NCBI GenBank assembly: GCA_963783175.1
Contig: CAWANG010000027.1
Location: 1 to 64,000 of the forward strand
Length of the DNA: 64,000 bases
Direction: 5' to 3'
DNA from: Roseiarcus sp963783175
Lineage (GTDB): Bacteria > Pseudomonadota > Alphaproteobacteria > Rhizobiales > Beijerinckiaceae
Below, piece after piece: positions 45,187 to 54,605 of the stretch. Below the pieces are notes generated by a model. It was not told where the DNA came from. It ran no database searches and saw nothing but the letters and a program-made list of their open reading frames with translations. Made by a program: the position numbers and the translations under genes. Each line of letters starts with the position of its first letter. Positions within the stretch are counted from its first letter, which is position 1.

Positions 45187-46399
45187 CTAGTCGACGTTGC
45201 GCACGATCTTTCGTCGCTCATCGCCCGGGCGGCCATAGGTCACGCTCACGATCTTGCGGCCCTTGAAAAGCGTTTCCATCGCATGCTGAAAGTCACCGCT
45301 GCGATAGCCGTCCCTCTCCCTGTCGGGGAGACGCGAAAAGACCCTCGGCGCGTAGTTGGTGGCGTTGTTGCTCTCGGAGAGCGGGCGTCGGTTCGCGCCA
45401 TTGTGCGCGTCGAGCAAGGCGAGAAAAACGTCCTCGACGGGGCGGGGAAAGCGGCTGGGCATGGAGTCTTGCGGCACGAGGATGCCGTTTTGCCAGCGGA
45501 GCTTGATCGTGTCGCCGATGCTAGCGTAGTTCGCTTTCTTGCGGGTGAGGAGGCGCTCGTCGGTGTTGGCCGGCTCGTCCTCATTCTCGTCGCCCTTGGG
45601 GCGGCCGAGATAGGCGCGCGAACGAACTCCGTTCGACCAGTCCGTGCTTGCCGAGTGCCCGCCATCGCTTTTAAGCCCAGCCTGCGAAACGTGACCAGTC
45701 AAAACGACAGCGGCGCTGGTGTCGCGCCCCAAGCCCGAAAGTAGACGGATGAAGGCGCGCACTTCCCGTCGTTTGATCTCATCGCCGCCGAACAGGTCGG
45801 CAGCGACGTCAAGCGTGATGAGGCCGACGCGTAGGTCGAGAGCGGCCTCCTTGAGTTGTCGGAAAAACGGCGTGACGACCGGGCTGTGGTTGCGGTCAAA
45901 CGAGAGCAGCGTGGGGTCGCGCCCGAGCATCGGAAGCATGTGCATTTTGCCGGTCGCGCGACAATCCTGATCGTTGCAGACATCGATAGGTATCTGCCGC
46001 TCCTTGAGGTCGACATCATTATCCTCGGTGTAGACGCCAATGGAGACGCACTCCTTGACGGGCTTGCCGAGCCAAGCGAGCGCTGTCGCGCAACTCGCTT
46101 GCAGTTGTTGCATGAGTGCCGACTTGCCGATGCCGCCATCGCCTTGGATGAGAGTGGGCTTCCCGAGCGGAATCCAGTCAGGAACAATCCACTCACGCGG
46201 CGGAACCTCCTCGCCTTTGATGTAGGGCACGAAAACGAGCGGGTCTAAGCGCTCGGCCTCTCCGTTCCCCTTCCCGCTGAGACTGGGCGGCTTCGGCTGC
46301 GCGAGTCTCCACCTCAGACTTCGAGGGCCGACCGTCATTGAGGTCGAGCGAACCACGGCTCCCCGACATGCCGTGTGCGCCCTTTCGTTCGTCAGCCAT
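45187..46399 (-). pseudogene. RepA-like AAA (AAA_25) helicase/ATPase, one frameshift near the start
   Basis: The likely start is ATG 46399 (MADERKGAHGMSGSRGSLDL), overlapping the preceding gene. The frame shifts in the G-rich run near 46270 to SLSGKGNGEAERLDPLVFVP. Then the ATPase core is intact: Walker A LIQGDGGIGKSALMQQLQ, Walker B LRVGLITLDVAADLFGGD, and VVLTGHVSQAG. Such hexameric RepA-type ATPases unwind DNA in plasmid and phage replication. It is the last gene of the minus-strand replication module and lies next to an iteron-like cluster. Confidence 0.78.
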
Positions 46400-46730
46400 C
46401 TGGAGATCGCCCTCGCTCTTTTGGTTTCCGTTGGTCGCCTCCAGTCCCCGCTTTCGTTTTCGTTTCGCTCCCGTTGCGGTCGAGGACCGCCGCCGCCTCG
46501 TTCGGCGCGATCAGTCGATAGATCCCAAAGGCCAGGATGAGCGTCAGCCTCGCCCGCTTCAAACAAATTCCGGCTTCGAGGTTGTCACCGCGCCAGACTG
46601 CCTCGCGCGAGGAGATGACATAGCTGCCAAGCGTGTCGCAGAGATCGAGGAGACGCTCGGCTCGCTGCTGCCGCACGAAGGCGTGCGCCTCGGCACTCGG
46701 CAGTCCTGCGATCTCCTCGCGAGCGCTCAT
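46392..46730 (-). CDS. Small protein of the replication module
   Basis: 112 residues from ATG 46730, which overlaps the TOPRIM gene's stop (ATGA); its own stop overlaps the helicase start by 8 bases. Helical: LPSAEAHAFVRQQRAERLLD, LCDTLGSYVISSREAVWRGD, then LILAFGIYRLIAP. Basic tail. No family recognised; perhaps a helicase loader or regulator, by position. Confidence 0.62.
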   Translation of the reverse strand: MSAREEIAGLPSAEAHAFVRQQRAERLLDLCDTLGSYVISSREAVWRGDNLEAGICLKRARLTLILAFGIYRLIAPNEAAAVLDRNGSETKTKAGTGGDQRKPKERGRSPDG

Positions 46731-47615
46731 GGCCAAGCCTTGGACTTGGCCATGCCGACCAGCCCGTTGATCAACCACTGCTCGCTCGCTTCGGCGATCT
46801 TCAGCGTGCGAAATTGATCGGGCGGCAAGTGACGCTCGATTGCCTTCTGCACGAGGTCGCGAAGCCGGTCGGGCGGGATTGCGTCTAGCTCGACCGAGAT
46901 GGCGCCGAAGCCCTTCGAGCGGCTGTCCGTCGTCTTGGTCGGCCTGGCTGGCAGACGCCAACGTCTGATCTGGGTCGGGGTGACAGCGAGGCGTTCGAAA
47001 TGAATCTCCGCCTCGGGGGCCATTTCGCGCAGCGACTGTTCGATCTTCTCGCCCGCGTTCACGCCGGACGGGTCAAAGTCGCCGAGATGATAGACATAGA
47101 CGGGCACGTCGAGATCGGACATGTATTCGGCCGCTTCGTGCAGGAACGATAGGCTGGCGTAGCCGCGCGCCACCATGAGAGGCACGTCGTAGGCGGCGGT
47201 GATCGGATAGACGACGCCGGCGAGCGCGTCCTTCTCAAGCCAAATTTCGACGTACGCGTCCGCGTCTGCCCAGAGCGCCTTGCGGTAGAGCCGCGCCGTC
47301 TGTTCGAGGGCGTCCTGCACGCTGTCATAGGTTCGAGGCTTGCGTTGCCAGCGCGTCGAGTCGGCGAGCCAATCGTAGGGAAGATCGCCGGCGCGACGCA
47401 TCCAGACGAGATCGGTTTGGACCTTGGAATATCCCGTCTCAGCCTTCTCGACGATGCCGCGAACGGTCGCCTGATAGAAGACCTGCCGGATGGTCATCGG
47501 CTTCTGCTCGGCGACAATGTCGTAGAGCGCGGCGCGGCGTTCTTCGACCTCGGACTTGGTCGACCGAGTCCGTTTTATGTGGCCTAGTCTTATAAACCCG
47601 CCTGCGGGCGCTCAT
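46727..47615 (-). pseudogene. TOPRIM-domain phage protein (Spo11/TopoVI-A-like), one frameshift near the start
   Basis: Likely start ATG 47615 (MSARRRVYKTRPHK); the frame shifts in the AAAA/TTTT run near 47574 and continues with TKSEVEERRAALYDIVAEQK, then MTIRQVFYQATVRGIVEKAE. The TOPRIM pattern is clear: Glu in VEIWLEKDALAGVVY and Asp-X-Asp in YHLGDFDPSGVNAG. TIRQVFYQ resembles Topo VI-A/Spo11-like phage proteins. It may nick, prime or resolve DNA during element replication. Family assignment is from motif memory only. Confidence 0.7.
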
Positions 47616-47798
47616 CGCCCGTCCCCCATTTCGAGGTCCTCGGCGATGTCGGCGAAGGTCTGAGCGGGTGGTCCTGTCGGAGAAAGGTGCGCGACCTCCG
47701 CTACGGCAACGATCGCCTCGTCCGACGGTAAGCCGTCGATCCCTCCATCGCCGCGCTGGCGCGTTGACCCTGTTCTTCAAGAGGTATAGGTGGGGCAC
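47612..47798 (-). pseudogene. Small protein before the TOPRIM gene, frameshifted
   Basis: GTG 47798 opens PHLYLLKNRVNA; after a shift near 47765 another frame gives GDGGIDGLPSDEAIVAVAEV, then PPAQTFADIAEDLEMGDGR and a TGA overlapping the next ATG by 4 bases. The acidic, coherent end and the coupling suggest a real gene of about 60 residues. Function unknown. Confidence 0.45.
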
Positions 47799-47877
47799 GT
47801 TCCGCTGAGAACGAAATACCCCAGCCCTTGGCGACGATACGGACGTCGCTGGGGCCCCTCGGCCGGTCCACTATCCC

Positions 47878-48108
47878 TCAAACAGATTCGAGAGAGCGCT
47901 TGGCGAGGGCGCCATCGGTGCGGGCGCCGTCGAGCTTCCCGTAAGTCTTCTCGATCTCGCGCTTGATGCTGCGCTTGCAGCGACCGCGTCGCTCGGCAAG
48001 TACGCGAAGCGGGATCAGTCTGAGCGGTGCATCGGGCTGCGCGGGCGGGAGAGGCTCGCGACCAGCGAGCGCGCGCAGCCACCCATCGGCTTGGCGCTCG
48101 TCGAACAT
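47878..48108 (-). CDS. Small putative DNA-binding/regulatory protein (76 residues)
   Basis: ATG 48108 with GGAGGAG 7 bases upstream. MFDERQADGWLRALAGREPL, then LRLIPLRVLAERRGRCKRSI and KREIEKTYGKLDGARTDG. Basic helix in the middle, so it may bind DNA, perhaps as an excisionase or repressor. It is placed between the integrase and the replication genes. Confidence 0.6.
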   Translation of the reverse strand: MFDERQADGWLRALAGREPLPPAQPDAPLRLIPLRVLAERRGRCKRSIKREIEKTYGKLDGARTDGALAKRSLESV

Positions 48109-48283
48109 GATCGCTCCTCCGATAATCAGCGGGAGCGGGATTATGGGTTTCGGGCTCTGGCTCACTGTTGTCGTGTCCCTTTTCATCGACAGATGGGGAC
48201 ACTCCACATAGACCAGAACTCTTGGGCGCGTTGGACACATACCCCCTATGTGTCCAACAATTTTTTCTGCCGCATGTCGGCGA
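48109..48283. other. Short gap upstream of the small regulator gene
   Basis: 175 bases with no gene; GTGTCCAA and TTGGACA-type words recur (48205-48315), which may be operator half-sites, but the pattern is loose. Confidence 0.35.
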
Positions 48284-48810
48284 TCATCCGCCCGAGCGTT
48301 TTTTCGTGCCTTGGACACTCGGCGCCTTTTTTCTTGGCCCACCGGTTCTAATTTGGCGGGCTAGATCAGAGTCCGACAAGGGGCGGGCGCATTTCTGAGC
48401 GCGGTCTTTAACGATCTTCTTGGCCAGTCGCTCCGCCTCATCGCGCCATTCGGCTTTCGCTCCGGTCTTTTTCGTGTCCAAAACTCCCTGGCCCCCTTAG
48501 CGCCTGAGAAAACTGGGCCTAGCTCATTAAGCGTTGCCTGTTCAGCCAACGAGAACGCCGCTGCCACGGCCTTCTTGCGGTCGCCGGGCACGTCGGGCCT
48601 GAACATGCGCAACAAGGGCTCGTTGGCCCTCAACGTAGCCTCGACGTTCCGATCAAACACCTCCCACACTCTCGAGAGGTCGGCCATCGCCTCGGCGGGT
48701 ATCTCCAGTGCGCCATTGATCGCTTTGGTCAGGAAGGCGGCGAGCGCCGGTCGCTTCACCGGGTCGACTTCGATCTTACCCAGTTCGATCTGTCTTCGGA
48801 AGATGCGCAA
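48284..48810 (-). pseudogene. Element protein of unknown function, frameshifted
   Basis: About 175 residues: MRIFRRQIELGKIEVDPVKR, LTKAINGALEIPAEAMADLS, FRPDVPGDRKKAVAAAFSLA, then a shift at the AAAA/TTTT run near 48480 to DTKKTGAKAEWRDEAERLAK and a basic end (GTKKRSGG). Helical and charged, no signal or membrane segment. It directly follows the integrase on the same strand. No family recognised. Confidence 0.6.
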
Positions 48811-48828
48811 CCATCGCTCGCGGGGCCT

Positions 48829-50123
48829 TCATCGCCACGCCTCCAGTTCGAAAACGTTGCTCGGCTGCGCCTCGCCCGAGGCGATCTCGCGGAGGCGTCG
48901 AGCCCATGCGTCCAGCGCAGCGCGCTTTTCGTCGGCCCAGTCGTGTCGTAGATAGATGCCCGCAACTCCGGCGCGGCTTCCGCCCACGTGATTCAAAATG
49001 GCTTCCGCGACCTCAAACTTCGTGCCCAGTTTTTGGAAATTTGTCGCGGCCGTTCTTCGCAAATCGTGAAGAACCCACGGCTTGACGGCGTCGACGCCAA
49101 GCTGCGCCGCCATCGCCTTATCGAGGCGTCTTTTCAGCGAGTCGAACTTTGTCAGGCCGTGCTTGCCAGTAGACGAAAAAACAAAGTCCGACGCCGCGAA
49201 TCGCGGCAGGCCGCGCAGCATGTAGACGAGCCCATCGGGCAGGGGTACCTTGTGCTCTCTCTTGTTCTTCGCCCGCGATGCCGGGAGCGTCCAGACCTTC
49301 GCGTCGAGATCAAGCTCGCTCCATACCAACTCGGCGACCTCAGTCCTACGCGCGGCGGTCATGAGTAGCGTCCTGACCATTGGACCGCCGGGATATGGCT
49401 CCACGTCGGCCGCCGCTATGAGTGCGGCAAGCTCGCGGTCATCCAAAACGCGGTCGCGTTCAGAAGTCGGCGCTGGCTGGCGAATGTCTGAAAAAGGGTT
49501 CCGGTCGACAATGCCGCGCTCGACGGCCCATCTGCCCATCGTCTTGAGCGTGCCTAGGACACGGTTCGCCATGATCGGAGTGCCCCGGTCCATCACGGCG
49601 TCGACGAGGTCGTTGACATCAGCGCGGCCGATGGTCGACAACCGCCGCTTGCCCCATTTCGGAACAACGTCGTGTTCAAAGATGCGCTGAGCCTCCATCC
49701 ACGAACGACGCCGCATCTTCACTTTGGCGTATCGCTTGACGAACGAGTCGGCGACGGCCTTGACAAGATCGGGCGGCGCGGCCTCCTCGGCGGCTTTCGC
49801 CTTTGCCAGCGCCGCCTGCTTCGCCGCCTCCTGCACCGCCCGCCTCTTCTCCTGCTTCTCCTCGCCGGGGTCCTTGCCATCAGCTATAGACGCTCTGGCC
49901 TTCACCGCCGCATCGCGGGCAGCGGCGAGGGCGAGCGCGGGGAACGGCCCGAGCGTGAGCTTGCGCGCCCTGCCATCGAAGCGGTAGCGATAAGCCCAAC
50001 TCGCCGCGCCGCTCGTCTGCATGATGAAATAGAGGCCTCCGTTCTTGCCCCCATCTGGATCTCACGGCGCTTCTTGCCGGGCCTTAGTGATTCGAGCGCA
50101 GCTTGCGTGAGAACTTTCGCCAT
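48829..50123 (-). pseudogene. Tyrosine recombinase/integrase (DUF4102-type), one frameshift near the start
   Basis: ATG 50123 opens MAKVLTQAALESLRPGKKRR; near 50050 the frame shifts to DGGKNGGLYFIMQTSGAASW. From there the integrase is intact: arm-binding domain, SAM-like domain (YAKVKMRRRSWMEAQRIFEH) and catalytic domain with Arg in LLMTAARRTEVAELVW, HDLRRTAATNF, LNHVGG and the Tyr in VAGIYLRHDW. About 430 residues. It would catalyse integration and excision of this element at the att sites. It reads into the element from its right end. Confidence 0.86.
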
Positions 50124-50147
50124 GGAAGCTGTTTACCCCGAGGTCTC

Positions 50148-50158
50148 TGGGGGTAGCA
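50148..50158 (+). repeat. Candidate right attachment site (TGGGGGTAGCA)
   Basis: Identical to 36539-36549. It lies 25 bases upstream of the integrase start and 170 bases before tsaB, the normal place for an att site. Confidence 0.5.
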
Positions 50159-50327
50159 GAAACACCCTGTCTCGGCCTGTCCCCGTCTTGCCCGGTATGT
50201 GATAGGCGAAACCGGAAAGCACAAGGGAAACAAAGCGGTTATGCCCAAAAAATGTCCCCAAGAGTCACGCCGAGTCACACGGTTTGACCTAGTTATGCGA
50301 TAGCGAGCATCGAGACGGGGTGAGACC

Positions 50328-51029
50328 ATGCGCATTCTGGCGATCGACACCTCCTGCGGAGCGGCGTCGGTCGCGGTCGTGGAGAGCGGCCTGGAAGAGC
50401 CGCTGGCGATGATGAGCCGGCCGATGGCGCGGGGTCACGCGGAGGCCCTTGCGCCGATGGTCGAGGAGGTCATGCGCGGCCTTGACGGCGGTTTTGCCAC
50501 CCTGTCGCGGATCGCGGTCGCGACCGGCCCCGGCTCTTTCACCGGCATCCGCGTCGGACTCGCGATGGCGCGGGCGATGGCGGTGGCGCTCGCGATCCCG
50601 GTGGTTGGCGTTTCGACCTTGGCCGCGTTCGCTGCTCCGCTGCTCGCCGCGCCCCGGCCCGGACTCATCGCCGCGGCGATCGACGCTCGCCACGGCTCGG
50701 TTTATTTTCAGCTGTTCGAAACGTCCGGCCGCCCGTTGGGGCCGCCGCGTTGCGATACAGCGCGCGAATGCGTGCGCGCGATCGGCGCCGGTCCGGCGTG
50801 GCTCGCGGGCGACGCGGCCGCGGTCATCGCCATTGAGGCGCACCGGGCCGGGCTGCCTTATGACCTCGACGCCGCCAGGGACGCGCCCGATATTGTCGCC
50901 CTGGCGTGGATGGGCCTCGCGGTCGACCCCATGACGAACCCGGCGCGCCCGATCTATGTGAAGCCGCCGGACGCCCGGCCTAATCCGGCCGAGACGATCG
51001 CCCGGGCGCCGGCAGGGATCGTCAGCTGA
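50328..51029 (+). CDS. tsaB: tRNA threonylcarbamoyladenosine biosynthesis protein TsaB
   Basis: 233 residues. MRILAIDTSCGAASVAVVES and VATGPGSFTGIRVGLAMARA are the TsaB/YeaZ marks. TsaB is the partner that activates TsaD in making t6A37 of ANN-decoding tRNAs; it is essential in many bacteria. Intact, first of a conserved run with rimI and miaB. It is the first core gene after the element. Confidence 0.94.
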   Translation: MRILAIDTSCGAASVAVVESGLEEPLAMMSRPMARGHAEALAPMVEEVMRGLDGGFATLSRIAVATGPGSFTGIRVGLAMARAMAVALAIPVVGVSTLAAFAAPLLAAPRPGLIAAAIDARHGSVYFQLFETSGRPLGPPRCDTARECVRAIGAGPAWLAGDAAAVIAIEAHRAGLPYDLDAARDAPDIVALAWMGLAVDPMTNPARPIYVKPPDARPNPAETIARAPAGIVS

Positions 51030-51033
51030 AGCC

Positions 51034-51516
51034 ATGATCTTCGGCCTGCGCCGATCCTCTCAGCCCGTCATCCGCCCGCTCAGGCCGGACAAGGCGGGAG
51101 ACTGCGCGCGCCTACACGCCGAGGGTTTTGCGCATCCCTGGTCGGCCGAGGAACTCGCCGCCCTGGTTTCCGGGTCATCGACGCTTGCAGCCGCGGCGCT
51201 CGATCCGGCAAACGGCCGATTGCGTGGGTTCGTCCTGTCGCGACTGGCGGCGGACGAAGCAGAGATCCTCACCATCGCCGTCGAGGGCGCCTCGCGGGGC
51301 AGGGGTGTCGGCCGGGCGCTGCTCGGCGAGGCCCTGCGTCAAGCTTCGAACGCGGGCGCGAAGGCGATGTTCCTCGAAGTCGGCAAGGACAACGCGCCGG
51401 CGCTCGCGCTCTACGAGCGCTTCGGCTTCGTCAAGGTCGGCGAGCGGGCCGGTTATTATCGCCGCAATGACGGAACGCGGGCCGCCGCGGTCATCATGCG
51501 CAAGGCGCTCGGATGA
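51034..51516 (+). CDS. rimI: Ribosomal-protein-alanine N-acetyltransferase
   Basis: 160 residues of the GNAT fold: acetyl-CoA loop region EGASRGRGVGRALLGEALRQ and the end KDNAPALALYERFGFVKVGE. RimI acetylates the N-terminal alanine of ribosomal protein S18. It follows tsaB by 4 bases, the standard order. Intact. Confidence 0.9.
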   Translation: MIFGLRRSSQPVIRPLRPDKAGDCARLHAEGFAHPWSAEELAALVSGSSTLAAAALDPANGRLRGFVLSRLAADEAEILTIAVEGASRGRGVGRALLGEALRQASNAGAKAMFLEVGKDNAPALALYERFGFVKVGERAGYYRRNDGTRAAAVIMRKALG

Positions 51517-51583
51517 GCGCCGGCTATTTTCCCCGGACCGGAAAGCGCCTACATTAGGGTTGGGACCATTCTGGAGCCGCTAA

Positions 51584-52993
51584 TTGTCCGAGTCGTTTGT
51601 GCTTGAAGACGCCCGTGAAAGTGCGAGTCCCGCGCGGGACGAGGACCGCCGGGCGTTCATCAAGTCGTTCGGCTGCCAGATGAACGTCTACGACGCCGAG
51701 CGGATGGGCGACATTGCGGCCAGCGAGGGCTACCGCGAGGCTCGTACGGTCGAGGACGCCGATCTCATCGTTCTCAACACCTGCCATATCCGCGAACGGG
51801 CGTCCGAGAAGATCTATTCCGAGCTCGGTAAGCTCAAGCAGCTCAAGGACGAACGCCGCCGGGCGGGGAGGGCGACGACGCTCGTCGTCGCCGGCTGCCT
51901 CGCCCAGGCCGAGGGGGCCGAAATCCTGCGCCGCCAACCCGCGGTCGATGTCGTGGTCGGCCCGCAGAGCTATCATCGCCTGCCTGAACTCCTGCGCGAA
52001 GCGCGCCTTCGACCCGGCGTCGTCGCCGCCGACTTCCCGGCCGAGGACAAGTTCGCTCATCTTCCTGTGAGCACGGCCGACGCGATCGCCAAGCGCGGCG
52101 TCGCCGCGTTCGTGACCGTGCAGGAGGGCTGCGACAAGTTCTGTTCGTTCTGCGTCGTGCCCTACACCCGCGGCGCCGAGGCCTCGCGTCCGGTTCGTGC
52201 GGTCATCGAGGAGATCATGCGCCTGGCGGCGGCCGGCGTGCGCGAGGTCACACTGCTCGGACAGAACGTCAATGCCTATCACGGGCTGGACAGCGATGGC
52301 CGCGCGGTGGGGCTCGCAGGACTGATCCGCGACGCCGCCGGCGTGCCCGGTATCGTCCGGGTGCGCTATGCGACCTCGCATCCCTCCGACATGAGCGACG
52401 ATCTTATCGAGGCCCATCGCGAGGTTAGGGCGCTCGCGCCCTATCTTCATCTGCCGATTCAATCCGGCTCGGACCGGGTGCTGAAGTCGATGAACCGTCG
52501 CCATCGCGCCGCCGATTATCTCGACATCGTCGCGCGCGTGCGCGCCGCGCGACCGGATATCGCCTTCTCGTCCGATTTCATCGTCGGCTATCCAGGCGAG
52601 ACCGAGGCCGATTTCGAGGCGACGCTGGCGCTCATTCGCGCTGTGGGTTTCGCCTCGTCCTACGCGTTCAAATATTCCGCCCGGCCCGGGACCCCAGCCG
52701 CCGAGGCGCCCGGCCAGATCGGCGCTGCGACCAAGGACCGGCGGCTCACCCGCCTTCAGGCTCTGGTCGAGGATGAGCGGCAGGCTTTCAACAGGGCGGC
52801 GGTCGGACGGCGCCTTGACGTTCTGTTCGAGAAGCCCGGCCGGCGCGATGGCCAAGTGATCGGCCGCTCACCCTATATGCAGGCCGTGTTCGCTGAAGGG
52901 CCGCGGTCGCTGATCGGCGTCATGGCCGAGGTCGAAATCGTTGGCGTCGAGCCCCATTCGCTTCGCGGGCGCGTTGTCTCGCCAGCGTCGTAA
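51584..52993 (+). CDS. miaB: tRNA-2-methylthio-N6-dimethylallyladenosine synthase
   Basis: 469 residues from TTG 51584. N-terminal UPF0004 domain with its cysteines (SFGCQMNVYDAERM, LNTCHIRE, VAGCLAQAEG), radical SAM motif Cys-X3-Cys-X2-Cys in EGCDKFCSFCVVPYTRG, and a C-terminal TRAM domain (PYMQAVFAEGPRSLIGVMAE). The two Fe-S clusters methylthiolate i6A37 of tRNAs reading UNN codons. Intact, standard length and neighbours. Confidence 0.95.
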   Translation: MSESFVLEDARESASPARDEDRRAFIKSFGCQMNVYDAERMGDIAASEGYREARTVEDADLIVLNTCHIRERASEKIYSELGKLKQLKDERRRAGRATTLVVAGCLAQAEGAEILRRQPAVDVVVGPQSYHRLPELLREARLRPGVVAADFPAEDKFAHLPVSTADAIAKRGVAAFVTVQEGCDKFCSFCVVPYTRGAEASRPVRAVIEEIMRLAAAGVREVTLLGQNVNAYHGLDSDGRAVGLAGLIRDAAGVPGIVRVRYATSHPSDMSDDLIEAHREVRALAPYLHLPIQSGSDRVLKSMNRRHRAADYLDIVARVRAARPDIAFSSDFIVGYPGETEADFEATLALIRAVGFASSYAFKYSARPGTPAAEAPGQIGAATKDRRLTRLQALVEDERQAFNRAAVGRRLDVLFEKPGRRDGQVIGRSPYMQAVFAEGPRSLIGVMAEVEIVGVEPHSLRGRVVSPAS

Positions 52994-53010
52994 ACCAGGA
53001 TTTTAATGGC

Positions 53011-54120
53011 GTGCAGGATGATTCCAGGCCCCGAGAGGACACGAGGGAGAGAGCCGATTTGAAGCCGCAGGACAGTTCGCCGACGCGCATCGCCGCCGCC
53101 TCCGCCGTCAGCAATCCGACGCTCCGCGAGTCCAAACCTGCCGAAATCGCGATCGCTTTCCCCGATAACGCCGCCGCCTCGGTGGTGTTTGGCCACTACG
53201 ATCAGAACATCGCCCGGATCGAGCGCAGTCTCGGCGTGTCGGCCTACGCCAATGGCAACCAGGTCGTCATCAAGGGTCCGCGCGAGGCCAGCGAGCAGGC
53301 GCGCCGGGTGTTCGAGATGCTCTACGAACGGGTGAAGATGGGTCAGCCGGCGAGCGAAGGCGACGTCGAGGGCGTCATCGCCGAGAGCGCCTATCAGGGG
53401 CTCTTGTTTCCGGGCGACGATGGGTCGAAGGAAACCTTCGGCATCGTCAAGACCCGTAGGCGCGGCGTCGTGCGCGCCCGCAGCGCGGCGCAGGACCATT
53501 ACCTCGCCGCGTTGCGCAAGCACGAGCTTGTGTTCGCCGAAGGACCCGCCGGCACCGGCAAGACCTGGCTCGCGGTCGGCCATGCCGTCTCGCTGCTCGA
53601 GCAGGGCCTGGTCGAGCGGCTGGTGCTGTCGCGGCCCGCGGTCGAGGCCGGCGAGCGGCTCGGCTTCCTTCCCGGCGACATGCGCGACAAGGTCGATCCC
53701 TATCTGCGCCCGATCTATGACGCGCTCTACGACTTCATGGACGGGCGGATGGTCGAGCGGGGCATTCAGACCGGCATGATCGAGATCGCGCCCCTTGCCT
53801 TCATGCGCGGGCGGACGCTCTCCAAGGCCGCGATCCTGCTCGATGAGGCGCAGAACGCGACCGCGATGCAAATGAAGATGTTCCTGACCCGCCTTGGCGA
53901 GGGTTCGCGGATGATGGTCAATGGCGATCCGACCCAGACGGATCTTGCGCCCGGACAGAAATCGGGGCTTGGCGACGCGATCGGGCTTCTGAGGTTGATC
54001 CCGCGCATCGGTCACGTCCGCTTCACTCACGTCGACGTCGTGCGCCACGATCTGGTGCGCCAGATCGTCGAAGCCTATGAACGCGCGGGCCGCGAGGGAC
54101 AGCCGACCGCGGCCAGATGA
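53011..54120 (+). CDS. phoH: PhoH-family ATPase (YbeZ)
   Basis: 369 residues (GTG 53011; the conserved part begins somewhat later). N-terminal KH-like part (NQVVIKGPREASEQARRVFE), Walker A EGPAGTGKTWLAVGHAVSLL and Walker B ILLDEAQNATAMQMKMF. YbeZ interacts with the endonuclease YbeY in rRNA processing. Its stop overlaps the ybeY start (ATGA). Intact. Confidence 0.92.
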   Translation: MQDDSRPREDTRERADLKPQDSSPTRIAAASAVSNPTLRESKPAEIAIAFPDNAAASVVFGHYDQNIARIERSLGVSAYANGNQVVIKGPREASEQARRVFEMLYERVKMGQPASEGDVEGVIAESAYQGLLFPGDDGSKETFGIVKTRRRGVVRARSAAQDHYLAALRKHELVFAEGPAGTGKTWLAVGHAVSLLEQGLVERLVLSRPAVEAGERLGFLPGDMRDKVDPYLRPIYDALYDFMDGRMVERGIQTGMIEIAPLAFMRGRTLSKAAILLDEAQNATAMQMKMFLTRLGEGSRMMVNGDPTQTDLAPGQKSGLGDAIGLLRLIPRIGHVRFTHVDVVRHDLVRQIVEAYERAGREGQPTAAR

Positions 54121-54605
54121 AAGTTGCGCTCGACATTAGCGTTCCGTCGGTCCTGTGGCGCGGCTTGCCCCGGGCGCGTAGCCTCGCGCGCGAAACGATC
54201 GCCGCGGCCGTCGCCGAGAGCGGATTGGCCGGGCGGGAAGGCGCGGAGGTCAGCCTCTGTCTCGCCGACGATGCGCGGTTGCGGGCGCTGAACCTGCGGT
54301 GGCGCGGCGTCGACAAACCGACCAACGTGCTCTCCTTTCCGGCCGCGCCGGCCGGCCGCCTCGTGGAATCTACCACCCTAGGCGATATCGCTTTGGCCTA
54401 TGAGACGCTGGCGCGCGAGGCGGGCGAACTCGGGGTCCCTCTCGCCGACCACTGTCGCCACCTCGTCGCCCATGGATTTCTCCATCTCATCGGCTACGAT
54501 CATCAGGCGGACAAAGAGGCTAAGCGCATGGAGGCGCTCGAGACTCGGATTCTGGCGCGGCTCGGGGTGGCCGATCCCTACGTGCGCGAAATCGTCAGGG
54601 CATGA
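54117..54605 (+). CDS. ybeY: rRNA maturation endoribonuclease YbeY
   Basis: 162 residues. Zinc-binding His-X3-His-X5-His in HLVAHGFLHLIGYDH and the motif NLRWRGVDKPTNVLSFP identify YbeY, which matures 16S rRNA 3' ends and checks ribosomes. Overlaps phoH before it and the CorC-like gene after it by 4 bases each, so the three are coupled. Intact. Confidence 0.94.
   Translation: MKVALDISVPSVLWRGLPRARSLARETIAAAVAESGLAGREGAEVSLCLADDARLRALNLRWRGVDKPTNVLSFPAAPAGRLVESTTLGDIALAYETLAREAGELGVPLADHCRHLVAHGFLHLIGYDHQADKEAKRMEALETRILARLGVADPYVREIVRA

Larger units (their letters stand above)
36539..50158. mobile_element. Integrated phage/satellite-like element of about 13.6 kb
   Basis: It lies between the core genes argB and tsaB. 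The right end carries a tyrosine integrase reading inward. A minus-strand replication module (TOPRIM protein, RepA-like helicase, small genes) and a minus-strand packaging module (two small genes, large terminase, one small gene) follow. Portal, capsid and tail genes were not recognised. Plus-strand cargo with different composition is inserted: a candidate PD-(D/E)XK protein, membrane proteins and three PEP-CTERM proteins. The 11-mer TGGGGGTAGCA occurs at 36539 and 50148 and may mark the ends. Many genes have indels. Confidence 0.7.

Noticed and set aside
36539..50158. Insertion sequence or transposon
   Set aside because: No transposase gene or terminal inverted repeats were found; the integrase is of the tyrosine type.
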